From Rehmannia glutinosa (taxonomy: Eukaryota > Streptophyta > Magnoliopsida > Lamiales > Orobanchaceae), in contig JABTTQ020001795.1 of assembly GCA_016081115.2 (NCBI GenBank), positions 1,116,001 to 1,180,000 of the forward strand: a DNA stretch of 64,000 nucleotides, given 5' to 3'. Position numbers and translations under genes: made by a program. Below, in pieces: positions 1 through 11,181 of this stretch. Positions within the stretch are counted from its first letter, which is position 1, and each line of letters begins with the position of its first letter. Below the pieces are notes generated by a model. It was not told where the DNA came from. It worked only from the letters and a program-made list of their open reading frames with translations, and searched no databases.

Positions 1-84
1 TATAGTTCGGATTGGACTAACGGTTAAACGACTGTCGTAACAAGAACGATTGTTTTTCACAGGTACAATTTTGAAGACAATGAT

Positions 85-357
85 TGATGGAGATAAGATT
101 TAAAGATATCTTAGTATCTATTAGGATTAGTTTTAGTGGGTTATTTTATTATGTTTTTAAGAGTTTTAAATAGTTAGGAGTTTTATTGTTGTAAGAGTTT
201 AATCCTATAAATATTTATTTTGTTATTATTTTATGGGTGGTTGATTATTAAATTAAAATTCGAGATTATTCTCTTAATTATTATCTCTCCTACGGTATTC
301 TTATAGAATCGGCGTACGAGGTGGTTTTTATCATTGTTCAAGCTTCTATCTGCGTCA
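85..357 (+). repeat. 5' LTR of TRIM-like element
   Basis: 273 bp, TG...CA ends. It carries a TATA-like CCTATAAATA at about 203-212. It matches 1091-1348 over its whole length with small indels and scattered substitutions. Confidence 0.85.
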
Positions 358-1090
358 GTTGGTATCGCAAGACTAGGGGTTTTGAAGCTACGAGCAATGA
401 CAATGCTCAGATTTGTCAGCAGATCGACTTGCTGCCAAACAAATCAATATCGTGCGCATCCAATACCCAGAAATCAAGAAACTTATTGGAAAACGTTTCT
501 TGGTGGTTGTTAGTTTGCCTATGATGTCGTGCCCATTCAGTTCACCCCATTGCAAACCTATTCCACGGACATTGATGGTTTATTTCACTACCAATATTTG
601 ATGAGGAAAACGATGATACTATAATATTGCTTGGCTACGAAAACTCCAAACTTTGATGAGGAGATCGAGGGTTAAGATGGGCCACCTATCTTTGATAAGG
701 AAGATGATGATCCAATTTCGACGATTGACTATGAAAAACTACTGAAATTTGACAAGGAGCATATTGATTATAACAGACCACCAACTTCCGACGAAGAAGT
801 TGAAGTTGTCGAAGATTATGATATTTTACTAAGTCTTTCAAAATTTAACCAGCATCATGTTAGTAGAATTATAACATACGTATGCGGCAAATATGGTCTT
901 TTTTATCTTCAGGATTTCTGTAAAGTTGGCAACCACTACGAAGTGCATATAATAACCTGTTTGTAGCTAATGATGGTATTCATCTTATTTTCTGCTCTCT
1001 TCCTCTTTGTGCCCCTCTATAGTTTGACAATTCTGCTAGTAATGATCTCCCTTTCGATTCGAGTACGAATTGTCTCGATCCCGGAGAGAA

Positions 1091-1348
1091 TGATGGATAT
1101 AATATTTAAGGATATCTTAGTATCTATTAGGATTATTTTTAATTGTTATTTTATTATCTTTTAAAAGAGTTTTAAATAGTTAGGAGTTTAATCCTATAAA
1201 TATGTTTTGTTAATTATTATTTTTTGGGTGGTTGATTATTAAATTAAAATTCAAGATTATTCTCTCAATTATTATTTCTCCTACGGTATTCTTATAGAAT
1301 CAACGTGCAAGGTTCGGATTATCTTTATTCACACTTCTCCTTGCATCA
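1091..1348 (+). repeat. 3' LTR of TRIM-like element
   Basis: 258 bp, TG...CA ends, same layout as the 5' copy including CCTATAAATA near 1192. It is shorter than the partner mainly because a short stretch around TTATTGTTGTAAGAG in the left copy is missing. The 3' side is followed at once by the ATGAT duplication. Confidence 0.85.
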
Positions 1349-1353
1349 ATGAT

Positions 1354-1849
1354 TTAACAATTTACTATCATGTTTTAAGCTCAAAATAATTATATAATTA
1401 CCAATGCTACTTGTAATGCTGTTCAAACGGCAATACATCATACATGAGCATATAATATTGTACCTCACGACTGGTACTAATTAATAAATATTCCATATTA
1501 TTAAATTCTTGAATGGGTCAATTTTCTGGAAAACTAATAATTAGACTTTAAATTCCTTTAATCTATTTCTGATTTAATTAAGACGTTAGCGGTTGACACG
1601 GGCTCTCAATGTCAATGGTGCTTATACACTAACGCACTGGATTGTGTATAATTGGACTGCACGCTATCAAAGTCAAAAGTAATTATAGATAAATTAGTAC
1701 ATAAAAATAAGACTTTAAAATTAAAGATAACAATAATAGATTTATTATACTGCAGTGTTTTTATTATATGGTAGTGTTTGAAATCACTAAACAAAATGAT
1801 TCTTGGCTAAAAAAAGAAAAGCAAATTGCTTGTTGTAAACGTTAATTTT
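1354..1849. other. AT-rich intergenic DNA
   Basis: No ORF with recognisable domains, no RNA gene and no clear repeat ends were seen in this stretch. Short ORFs here look random. Confidence 0.5.
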
Positions 1850-2755
1850 TGCTTCTATTTTATCATAATTTGGTAGTTTTGCTTTGCCTTTACAAAATAT
1901 TTCATGTTCGGAGTCTGCTGATGGACTCAGCTCGCTTTTTACCTTTGCTTTTGTAACCCAGGCCAGCATGTGTGTGCTTGTGATTGTGAGTGGGTGTCAT
2001 GCAACATATGGTATTTTTGGCTTTTGGAATCCCCCATTGTTTGAGGATCCCTTTTCCAAAATCACTGTTGGAGTTTGATCATTGACAAAAGAATTAAATC
2101 GTATGCCTGTTTTATCTCCAATCTCTTTTTGTACCATTATCAATTCATCCAATATTTTGGATGACTTGCTAAGTGATGCAATCACATTTTTCAATTATTT
2201 TTCCTCTTTTCTCTTTCAGCTAGGTGTGCTTTGACCTTAGCTATCTCAACCTTCAACTCTTTGTTCTTATCAGCTATGTGACTAAGAGTACTCAGCTCTT
2301 TAGTCAACTGTGAGTTTTGGCTTTCGAGCTGGCTGTTTTCTTCATTTAAAAGTGTGTGTGAGGATTTTATGTGCTCAAAATCTTTCGTCATTTTACCAAT
2401 TGAGTCATAAAGATCTGTGGCCATGAGGCATATCGATGCCTCTTCTTCTGTGTTTGAGGAATAGTATGCCTCACTGTTGTCCGACTCATGGCTTTCTTGA
2501 TTGTCTTCTTTCCCTGAAGACTTTTCTTTCTTCCTCATTTATGTATTTGTTGACTGATGGATAGGAACAGTCAACAACAAAGTGTCCTGGTTGTCTGCAG
2601 TTTCAGCACATGTTCTCAGCTTTTTGGTAATCAACTTTCTGATATTCAGCTCTCTAGTTGTCAGCTATCTTTGGTGGTCTATCTTCCTTGTTTTTGGAAG
2701 GAGTTGAGTGTCTTCTTGTGGTTTCTGATGCGTGTGAAATATACGTGCATTTAGG
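1850..2755 (-). pseudogene. Ty1/copia gag remnant
   Basis: On the minus strand a broken gag reads from about 2755 downward. A CCHC zinc knuckle (C-x2-C-x4-H-x4-C, with RQPGHFVVDC) lies at about 2570-2615 and is interrupted by one in-frame TGA at the residue after its first Cys. It is followed at 2538-2191 by an acidic and then coiled-coil segment (ICLMATDLYDS, then repeated NSQLESQNSQL), the usual copia gag C-terminal layout. The frame shifts near 2192 and continues to about 1850. The upstream (5') part of gag is missing because the Athila-like LTR starts at 2726. No start codon or LTR belonging to it is visible. It is non-functional. Confidence 0.7.
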
Positions 2756-4440
2756 AGCTTAAAATTATATATAATTGATATATTTGCATGTATATTTAGT
2801 GTGTTTTACTTGGTTGCTTTGTTGGGCGTGATACTGCATACTCTTGTGAATTTTACTGGAAATAGAGCTAAATTGAATACAAAGCGATATCACGTTCCAA
2901 AGTACATGTCAAGAGCTAAGATACGAGCAAATATGTGAAGGAGAGAAGCATGGACGATCGAACAAAAGAAAATTTCCTTCATAAACGTCCAAATGCGCTA
3001 ACAATTTCAAACACTGGCAGGGTTTAGTATTTTGGCCATAACTTTCTCTACAAAATTGCTATTGAGGTGATTCAAGTGGCTATGGAAAGTTAAGAGAAAT
3101 GTCTACATCTTGCATAAAGAACCCAGGAGCAAATGCTGGAAACAATACGGACAAAACCATGCCATACAGCCGGACCGTGTGGTGTCACACGGCAGTGTGA
3201 AAATGCTGGTGTGGAATGACACAACTGTGTGAAAAAGGGACGAAAACAGAGGGCGGAACTAAGCCCGCACGACCCGACCGTGTGAGCCCACACGGGCGTG
3301 TGGTATTGGGAAAACATCCACACAACCGTGTGGTTCCACACGGCCAGGCCGTGTGGGACTCTGCCAGACGCGTTTTTTTAGAGTTCTTTTCCCGTTCCAA
3401 CTCTACAAGTGACCTCTCCAAGCACCTATATAAAGGGGACCAAGGCCTGAACGAATTTACATCATCATACATCATCGAATATCACTTCATACCCTCAGAA
3501 CACATCGAATTATATAGGAACACAAGAATCAAAGATCTTCTGAGAGAAGAAGGCTAGGCCGCAAAGAACATCACAAGGCTTCCGCATCTACGGGAGCACA
3601 AGAGCTTCGAAGGCTTGGAAGGAGAATTCATCCTGACAAGAAGGAGTTTTCTTTCTATGTCTAAGATATCTTGTCTGTACTTAAACAATGTCATAATGTT
3701 GATTCGAATTTGTCTATAAGTTTGTAATCAATGTTTGACATATCTTTTGGATCTTAGGGGCATAATCGAAACTGTGGATTCATGTTAAATATGATTATTT
3801 GTTTTCTTAATTAATTCATGCTTTCTATTTTATGAATTCGAGTGCTTATTTATAATTACTTTTTATTTGGCCAATAATTTGCATGTCATATTTGTTAGTG
3901 CGAGATTCGGGAGATGAGTTCTAACAAAGACGGAAATCAAATTCAGACATAAACTGGTGTAACATGTCAGGAGACCTACAACTATTTGTGGGGAGTCATT
4001 CAATTGATAAATCTTTTGGGTGTTAGTAAAATTATAGTGTATCAGGAGATCTACAATTGTTATTAATCTACTGTTTATTTATCACCCGGGAGGGGGAATA
4101 AACTATCTTAGGAATTGAAACCATAGAATTGCATGAATTGATTTTTAAAACTTTATTTGCTTTGAATATTGAAGAAACATGTTGAGATTATGTGCCTAAG
4201 GTTGCTCCTGTGGTTGTTGAAAATACTTGTGAGGTTCGCAAATTTATTTATTTTTCCTTTTAATTTTTGATTTTTACTTAAACTCAATATTCAGTCGCTT
4301 TAATAAAATTGGAATGCGATGTTATTATAGCCTAAGTGTTTCGAATATCAATCCTTGAGGAATAAGACCTTTCTTGCCATTATTCTATAAAATACACTGT
4401 ACACTTGCAGTTGTAAGATCCAAAATATTTTTGGCGAACA
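2726..4440 (+). repeat. 5' LTR of outer Athila-like element
   Basis: 1715 bp, starting TGATGCGTGTG and ending GGCGAACA. A TATA box (TATATAAA, 3427-3434) follows a GC-rich U3 segment with palindromic CACACGG/CCGTGTG motifs (about 3171-3360). The same LTR family recurs at 6000-7473 (-), 9491-11181 (-), 54500-55932 (+) and 58021-59472 (+). The length fits Athila-type LTRs (1.2-1.9 kb). Confidence 0.85.
3171..3360. repeat. Palindromic CACACGG/CCGTGTG cluster in LTR U3
   Basis: Repeated short palindromes built from CACACGG and its complement CCGTGTG, spaced by 5-25 bp, upstream of the LTR TATA box. They are much more GC-rich than their surroundings. Equivalent clusters occur at 6841-7040 and 10570-10760 in the other LTRs. 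Overlapping ORFs here are by-products of the palindromes. Confidence 0.75.
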
Positions 4441-4446
4441 CGTTTT

Positions 4447-4464
4447 TGGTGCCGTTGCCGGGGA
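4447..4464 (+). other. Primer binding site, tRNA-Asp type
   Basis: TGGTGCCGTTGCCGGGGA lies 6 bp after the LTR end. It differs at one base from TGGCGCCGTTGCCGGGGA, the complement of the 3' end of plant tRNA-Asp used by Athila and related elements. Confidence 0.85.
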
Positions 4465-4547
4465 TTGATTAGATTCTACTTAGATATAGTAATAAGTTGT
4501 TCAATCTTAATTGAAGCATTTTTTTTTGTAAATATTTTTTCCTTTTT

Positions 4548-4790
4548 TTGATTTTTTTTTATTTTTTTTCTTCTTCGTTTCTAACATCGTTTTTGTTGAA
4601 TGCGAGACTAGAATCTTTGGAGATACAAGTAGCCCAAATCGCAACTACAGTGGGAGGCCAACATCAAAAGGGCAAATTCCCAAGCGATACTAAACTTAAT
4701 CCGAGAAAACAGTGCAATGTCATTTGTCTGATGGATGATACAAAATATGAGGGCTTAATGATTTCAACTAACACGGTTCAACGAAAGTGA
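4548..4790 (+). pseudogene. Athila-type gag C-terminal fragment
   Basis: An 80-codon ORF contains ESLEIQVAQIAT, then GKFPSDTKLNPRKQC. This matches the conserved Athila gag segment of the form LENQ-x-QLA ... G-x-LPS-x-TE-x-NP ... QCKA. The N-terminal gag and nucleocapsid are missing. Shortly after the stop comes a motif around CTTAGCGCTTTATGGGA (about 4828-4844), typical of the 3' border of Athila pol. So about 3-4 kb of coding sequence has been lost between the two. The same fragment with the same borders recurs at 9144-9383 (-) and 56076-56312 (+). Confidence 0.75.
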
Positions 4791-5035
4791 TTAGAAATCT
4801 GAAGTCTGGTTGAAGATGTAAAACTTAGCGCTTTATGGGATGCAACCTAATTTATTTCCTATTTCAGTACATTTTTCTATTTTTATCGCCTTCAATTTTA
4901 ATTTCAATTTTAATTTTTACATTTCGTTTATTTTCTATTAACTTAATATTTAGTTTTGTTCAGTTTTTTTGAGTTGTTGTGTTGGAGGCGTCACGGCAAA
5001 CTCCTGGTTATCGGAAAAAAAAAGTACGGAATAAT

Positions 5036-5215
5036 CCCACACGGGCGTGTGAGATCACATGACCAAGCCGTGCGAGAGGACAAAATGCCCAGCACCACAC
5101 GACCAGGCCATGAGACCATCACACGGCCATGTGACAAAAGGCCGACGACAAACGCGCAGGCAGCCACGTCCAGGGACACACGGCCAGCCCGTGTGACCAC
5201 ACACGACCGTGTGGC
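5036..5215. repeat. Internal CACACGG/CCGTGTG palindrome cluster
   Basis: The same palindromic vocabulary as in the LTR (CACACGGGCGTGTG, CACACGGCCATGTG, CACGACCGTGTGG) occurs here in the interior, between the pol border and the env-like region. The 118-codon ORF across it reflects only the repeats. Confidence 0.65.
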
Positions 5216-5299
5216 CCAGAAAATAGAAACGGGCAGATTACAAACACCCCCTATTTTTACCCCAAAATCTCACTTTTTCTCCCATTTCTCCTACACAAA

Positions 5300-5999
5300 C
5301 CCTAACCCATGAAAGTTATCTCCCTAAATTCCCAAACTACTATCCAAATCTCTCCAAATTCTCCACAAAACTCAAAAATTATTCATCATATGGTCTATGG
5401 CATCAGGGACTGCATTTGTGCCAAACATCGGGGCTATGATAGCCCGACAATTTGATAAGATAAGAAAACTTGAGAGAACTTATTGGAATTTTAAATCATT
5501 GGGGATGATTACCCCAATTGAGTAGCTTTGAATATTTCAATATTAATTGATGATTTAGTGAAATTTTCCGGCTTATGGGGTTGGGGGCACAGGAGTTTGA
5601 TAAGGGTTTTGGAAAAAGATTGTAAGGTACAAGGTTTTCGATAAGATAAGCTAAAACAATTTTGCGGGAGGAGGCGATTATTCATCACGGATTTGTGGCG
5701 TCGGGGCTATGATGCCCGAGCAATTTGAATAAGAAAATTTCCTCTAATGATCGAGGCGGTATTCAAGCGTCCTAAGTCTTAGCTAAAACAATTTTTGCGA
5801 GGAGGAGAAAATGAATTATTCATCATATGGATAAATTAATTGATCTAACCCCAATTCTTTGAATATTTCAATATTAATTTTCTAATCTGCTATGAAAATG
5901 ATAAAATTCGATGGGCGTTATTACTGGCTTAATCAAGCAGATAGAATAACGGTTAATCTTCCTAACCCCGAAGCCACATCCATTAGAAATAGGGGTAGT
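5300..5999 (+). pseudogene. Env-like region of Athila element, 5' part
   Basis: Between the pol border and the nested insertion lies sequence with short coding-like pieces, for example an ORF near 5396 reading MASGTAFVPNIGAMIARQF, at the position where Athila elements carry their env-like ORF. There are frequent stops and a partial internal duplication (the motif GGGGCTATGATAGCCCG at about 5430 recurs in altered form near 5705). It is continued at 11182 beyond the inserted element. Assignment is by position and continuity; no fusion or receptor domain is recognisable. Confidence 0.45.
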
Positions 6000-7473
6000 T
6001 GTTCGCTAAAAATATTTTGGTTCATACAACTGCAAGTGTATGTGTAGTTTATAGAATAATGGCAAGCAAGGTCGTATTCCTCAAGGATTGATATTTGAAA
6101 TATTTATGTTATAATAACATCGCATTCCAATTTTATCGAAGTGACCGAAAATCAAATCTTAATAATAAAAATCAAAAATTTAAAAAGGAAAAATAAATTT
6201 GCGAACCCCACAAGTATTTTTAATATCTATAGGAGCAAGCTTAGGCACATAATCTCAACATGTTTCTTCAATATTAAATGCAAGTAAAGTTTTAAAAACA
6301 AATCATGCAATTCTATGGGTTCAATTCCCAAGTTAGTCTATTCCCCCTCCCGGGCGGCGCATAAACAGTAGATTAATAACAAGTGTAGGTCTCCTGACTT
6401 GATACAATTATTATTAACTCCCAAAAGATCTATGAATTGAATGACTCCCCACAAACAGTTGTAGGTCTCCCGACTCGATACACCCGTTTATGTCTGAATC
6501 AACATTATGACATCGTTTAAGCACTGATAAGAGTTCTTAGACAGAGAAAGAAAACCCCTTCTTGTGAAGATGGATTCTCCTTCCAAGCCCTCGAAGCTCT
6601 TGTGCTCCCGTAGATGCAAAAGCCTTGTGGTGTTCTTCGCGACCTAGCCTTCTTTGCTCAGAAGTTCTTCGATTATTGTGTTCCTGTGTTATTTTATGTG
6701 TTTTCTCTGTATCAAGTTGTATTGGATGATGTATGATGATGATAATTCGTTCAGGCCTTGGTCCCCTTTATATAGGTACTTGGAGGGGTTACTTGTAGAG
6801 TTTGAACGGGAAAAGAACTCCGAAAAACATGTTTGGCAGTGTCCCACACGGCCTGGCCGTGTGGCGCCACACGGTTGTGTGGATTTTTGCCTAATACCAC
6901 ACGCCCGTGTGGGCTCACACGGTGGGATCATGCGGGCTTGGTTCCGTCCCCTGTTTTCGTCCCTTTTTTCACACGGTTGTGTCATTCCACACCGGTATTT
7001 TCACACGACCGTGTGGCACCACACGGTACGGCCGTGTGACGTATTTTTGTCTATGTTTTTGTCCGAATATGCTCCTGGTGTCTTTATGAATGTTGTAGTC
7101 CTTTCTCTTTGCTTTCCATATCTACTTTAATCACCTCAATAGTAGTGTTTTAGAGAACGTTATTGTCAAATACCAAACCCTGCCAGTGCAAAAAACTGTC
7201 ATCGCATTTGGACCTTTTTGAAGGAAATTTCCTTTGTTCGATCGTCCGTGCTTCTCTCCTTCACATATTTGCTCGTATCTTAGTTTTTGACCTATACTTT
7301 GGAACGTGATATCTCTTTTTATCCAATTTTATCTCAATTTTCTGTAAGAAGTTTCGAGAATACGCAGTATCACGCCCAACAAGGGAAACCAACCAAAACA
7401 CACTAAATATACATGCAAATGTATCAAATATAATTTTTAAGCTTCTAAATGCACGTATATATTTCACGCATCA
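6000..7473 (-). repeat. 3' LTR of inner Athila-derived element
   Basis: 1474 bp, TGATGCGTG start at 7473 and GCGAACA end at 6000 on the minus strand. It is about 217 bp shorter than its partner because of one deletion near 6500, where the partner carries extra sequence between TGTCTGAA and TCAA(C/T)ATTATGAC. Confidence 0.8.
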
Positions 7474-9143
7474 AAATCCCCCAAATGTAAAGCATTGCCC
7501 GTCCTCGAGAAAATTAAGAAAATTAATATCAAGGGGTATAAAGAACACACAAGAACACTATGAACATTAAATCTCATTCGACTCCATACTTAAGCAAATC
7601 ATGCAATTCATTATCAAGAAGTGATCATTCATAAGTTTGGCATAATTAATACTCTCTTAGGTACTTGACATCGCGACTCATAAGTAGATAGTGTATCACT
7701 CGACTCTCAAAGTGTATGGGTAGTGTTTACGCTCAAATTCAATTCAATGAAAGTAGAACTACCATAAGCTTGCAAATCGTCTAACATCTCTACCACTTTT
7801 GTGTGCACAACTTAAGAATCAAAAAGGATTTTTATTATGTTGTAATGTAGGCTCTTTGGTAAGGGTAGGGAAATTTGGATTCAGTGACTTGACTTGAGCA
7901 AATAGAATTTAAGCATACAGACTTGCAATTCACCAACCCAATTTCATATAATACTCATTTTCTATTTCAATTCCACTCTTATCTCTCCCCTTTCATACTT
8001 AGGCCTTTTTTTCCTTTTTTTCTTTTTTTCTAGCTTTTAAGCTTTCAGAATTTTTCTTTTGCTTTGCTCGATTTTCTCTATGTAATTTTTCAGATATTTT
8101 CTTTGTTTTTCGAGCTTCATATATTTTTTTTCATTTACCCAGATACTGCTCATCCCTCTTTCTTTTGCCAACTTCTTCTCTTTTTTTTCGTAAATTTTCG
8201 CCACTTCTCCCCCAAACTTGTTCATTTTCTATAAGCTCAAGAAATTTCAGGGATATAATCATGTTTAAATTTTAATGATCAATGTGGCACAAAATAAAAG
8301 TTTTGGCTCAAAATTATCTAACTAGGGAATCATGAGTTTATAGGTAGGCTTTTTAGGCTAGGTAGGCTAAACAAAGATGCCCTCAAATCATTTTCAAATA
8401 TTGCACACACATATGGCTTCAATGAAGATACCAGAGAAAGTTCTAGAGTTCTATCAATCATGAATGACATACTCAAGAAAAAACAAGTCTGCATAATATA
8501 AAGCAGTTTTAGGCACAAAATCTCACATGCTTATTTTTTGCATCATGCTCAAATATCCAATTTTCTTAACTAATGCCAAACAAATAAATGACATGTTCCC
8601 AACAATTCATCACATTATTCCCAGAAGTATGTTATCTCATTCAATTAAATGATCATAGTAAAATCATACGGAAGTTGGGCATTTTCGAAAACCTTGATTA
8701 AAATCACACACAAAAGCAATTAAACATGCTGAAAATAAAAATAAAAATAAAATATCAAAAATTCAAAAATTTTAATGTAATTTTTTATGCTCTACATACA
8801 ATCCTAGATGCAATGCAAAATATGCAACAGTACTAATTTACGCATTCTTGACAACCCCCCAAACTTAAATATGCTTCGTCCTGAACATATGAGGAAATTA
8901 TCAAAAGAAAGAGGAATGTGTACAGAGTATTTACCTGGATCGTTACGGTAAAGCCAGGAAGCTCGTACGTCAAATTTGAAATTGGAGAAGTAGATCGCAT
9001 GATCGGGTCGTGTGCGTCCACACGCCCGTGTCCGTCAGTCATTTTTTTTAACCCCCGGGGTTTGTCGCAATGTTTCTTGGGTTGCCTCCCATAAAGCGCT
9101 AAGTTTTTCGTCTTTAGCCAGACTCAGATTTCTAACATCACTT
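7474..9143 (-). other. 3' untranslated interior of inner Athila-derived element
   Basis: Non-coding interior between the gag fragment and 3' LTR. It contains blocks that recur in the other family members, such as the minus-strand text around AATTTCCTCATATGTTC (near 8890) and AAGTCAAGTCACT (near 7880). A small CACACGG cluster lies at 9003-9035. ORFs here are short and K-rich, without domains. Confidence 0.6.
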
Positions 9144-9383
9144 TCATTGAACCGTGTCGGTTGAAATCCTTGAGCCCTTATATTCTGTACCATGCATCAG
9201 ACGAATAATATTGTACTGTTTTATCGGATTAAGTTCAGTATCTCTTGGGAATTTGCACTTTTGATTTTGGGCTCCCATTGCAGTTGCGATTTGGGCTACT
9301 TGTATCTCCAAAGATTCCAGTCTCGCATTCAATAAAAACGATATTAGAAGTGAAGAAAAGAAAACATAAAATAAAACAATCAA
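9144..9383 (-). pseudogene. Athila-type gag C-terminal fragment
   Basis: 79-codon minus-strand ORF with RLESLEIQVAQIATAMG and KFPRDTELNPIKQ, the same gag fragment as at 4548-4790 and 56076-56312, with the same 3' continuation into the GCGCTTTATGGGAGGCAACC motif (about 9081-9100). It lacks the rest of gag. The shared borders indicate that this truncated form has itself been amplified. Confidence 0.75.
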
Positions 9384-9466
9384 AAACAGAAAAACAAATA
9401 TTTACAAAAAATATGCTTCAATTAAGATTGAATTACTTATTACTATATCAAGTAGAATCTAATAAA

Positions 9467-9484
9467 TCCCCGACAACGGTGCCA
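9467..9484 (-). other. Primer binding site, tRNA-Asp type
   Basis: Minus-strand TGGCACCGTTGTCGGGGA, two mismatches from the tRNA-Asp complement, 6 bp inside the 5' LTR end at 9491. Confidence 0.8.
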
Positions 9485-9490
9485 GAAACT

Positions 9491-11181
9491 TGTACGCCAA
9501 AAATATTTTGGTTCATACAACTGCAAGTGTACAGTGTAGTTTATAGAATAATGGCAAGCAATGTCGTATTCCTTAAAGATTGACATTCGAAACACTTAGG
9601 CAATAATAACGTTGCATTCCAATTTTATCGAAGCGACCAAAAATCAAGTTTTAATAATAAAAATCGAAAATTTAAAAAGGAAAAATAAATTTGCAAACCC
9701 CACAAGTATTTTCAACATCCATAGGAGCAACCTTGGGCACATAATCTCAACATGTTTCTTCAATATTAAATGCAAGTAAAGTTTTAAAAACCAATTCATG
9801 CAATTCTATGGGTTCAATTCCTAAGTTAGTCTATTTTCCCTCCAGGGTGGCGCATAAACAGTAGATTAATAACAAGTGTAGATCTCTCGACTCGATACAA
9901 TTATTTCCCAAAAGATATATGAATTGAATGACTCCCCACAAACAGTTGTAGGTCTCCCGACTCGATACACCCATTTATGTCTGAATTCGATTTTCGTCTT
10001 TGTTAGAACTCCTCTTCCGAATTTCGCACTATCAAATATGACATGCAATTTATTCCCGGCAAATAAAAGCAATTATAAATAAGCACTCGAATTCATAAAA
10101 TAGAAAGCATGAATTAATTTAGAAAATAAATAATCATATTTAACATGAATCCACAGTTTCGACTATACCTCTAAGATCCGAAAGACATGTCAAACATTGA
10201 TTACAAACTCATAAACAAATTCGAATCAATATTATGACATCGTTTAAGAACAAAAAAGAGTTCTTAGACATAGAAAGAAAACCCCTTCATGTCAGGATGG
10301 ATTCTCCTTCCAAACCCTCGAAGCTCTTGTGCTCCCGTAGATGCGAAAGCCTTGTGGTGTTCTTCGCAACCTAGCCCTCTTCGCTCAAAAGATCTTCGAT
10401 TCTTATGTTCCTATGTTATTTGATGTGTTTTCTCTGTATCAAGTTGTATTGGATGATGTATGATGATGATAATTCGTTCAGGCCTTGGTCCCCTTTATAT
10501 AGGTGCTTGGAGAGGTCACTTCTAGAGTTTGAACGGGAAAATAACTCCGGAAAACGCGTTTGGCAGTGTCCCACACGGCCTGGCTGTGTGGCACCACATG
10601 GTTGTGTGGATTTTTGCCCAATAACACATGCCCGTGTGAACTAACTCGGTCGGGTCGTGCGGGCTTGATTCCGTCCCCTGTTTTTTGTCCCTTTTTCACA
10701 CGGTTGTGTCATTCCACCCGGGATTTTCACACCACACAATCCGACCGTGTTACGTGTTTTTGTCTAAATTCACTCCTAGTGTCTTCATGAAAGTTGTAGC
10801 CCTTTCTCTTAACTTTCCATAGCCACTTAAATCACCTCAATAGAAATTTGGTAGAGAAAGTTATGGTCAAAATACCAAACCCTGCCAGTGCTGGAAACTG
10901 TTTGCGCATTTGGACGCTTTTCAAGGAAATTTCCTTTTGTTCGATCGTTCGTGCTTCTCTCCTTCACATATTTGCTCTTATCTTATCTCTTGACCTATAC
11001 TTTAGAACGTGATATCTCTTTTTATCCAATTTTAGCTCCTTTTTCCTGTAAGAAGTTACAAGAATACGCAGTATCACGCCCAACAAGGGAAACCAACCAA
11101 AACACACTGAATATACATTCAAATGTATCAAATATATATCATTTTTAATCCCCTAAATGCACATATATTTTACACGAATCA
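9491..11181 (-). repeat. 5' LTR of inner Athila-derived element
   Basis: 1691 bp. On the minus strand it starts TGATTCGTGTAAAATAT at 11181 and ends GGCGTACA at 9491. It contains the CACACGG cluster (10570-10760) and a TATATAAAGG box (about 10491-10502 on the minus strand). It retains the 217-bp segment missing from the 3' LTR. Confidence 0.8.

Larger units (their letters stand above)
85..1348 (+). mobile_element. Complete TRIM/SMART-like non-autonomous LTR retrotransposon
   Basis: Two direct repeats of 273 and 258 bp bound a 733-bp interior. Both begin TGATGGA and end in GCGTCA or GCATCA. The element is flanked by a perfect 5-bp duplication ATGAT (80-84 and 1349-1353). Directly inside the left LTR lies TGGTATCGCAAG (360-371), which resembles the initiator-tRNA-Met primer site TGGTATCAGAGC. 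A purine run ending GGAGAGAA (1083-1090) sits just before the right LTR as the polypurine tract. The interior has no long ORF; broken reading frames hold acidic segments rich in D/E (about 660-830) of the kind seen between gag and protease in gypsy elements. It must have been mobilised in trans. Confidence 0.85.
6000..11181 (-). mobile_element. Inner Athila-derived non-autonomous element, nested
   Basis: Minus-strand element of 5182 bp with a 5' LTR (9491-11181), primer site (9467-9484), gag fragment (9144-9383), 3' untranslated DNA and a 3' LTR (6000-7473). No pol or env-like ORF remains. It interrupts the env-like region of the outer relative. The flanking pentamers GTAGT (5995-5999) and TTAAT (11182-11186) agree at only 3 of 5 positions, consistent with an old or altered duplication. 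Its PPT (minus strand TTTGGGGGATTTT, 7474-7486) lies next to the 3' LTR. Confidence 0.75.

Noticed and set aside
3090..3557. Overlapping ORFs on both strands in the GC-rich LTR segment
   Set aside because: They follow the CACACGG/CCGTGTG palindromes, recur in the other LTRs with different frames, and show no domain.
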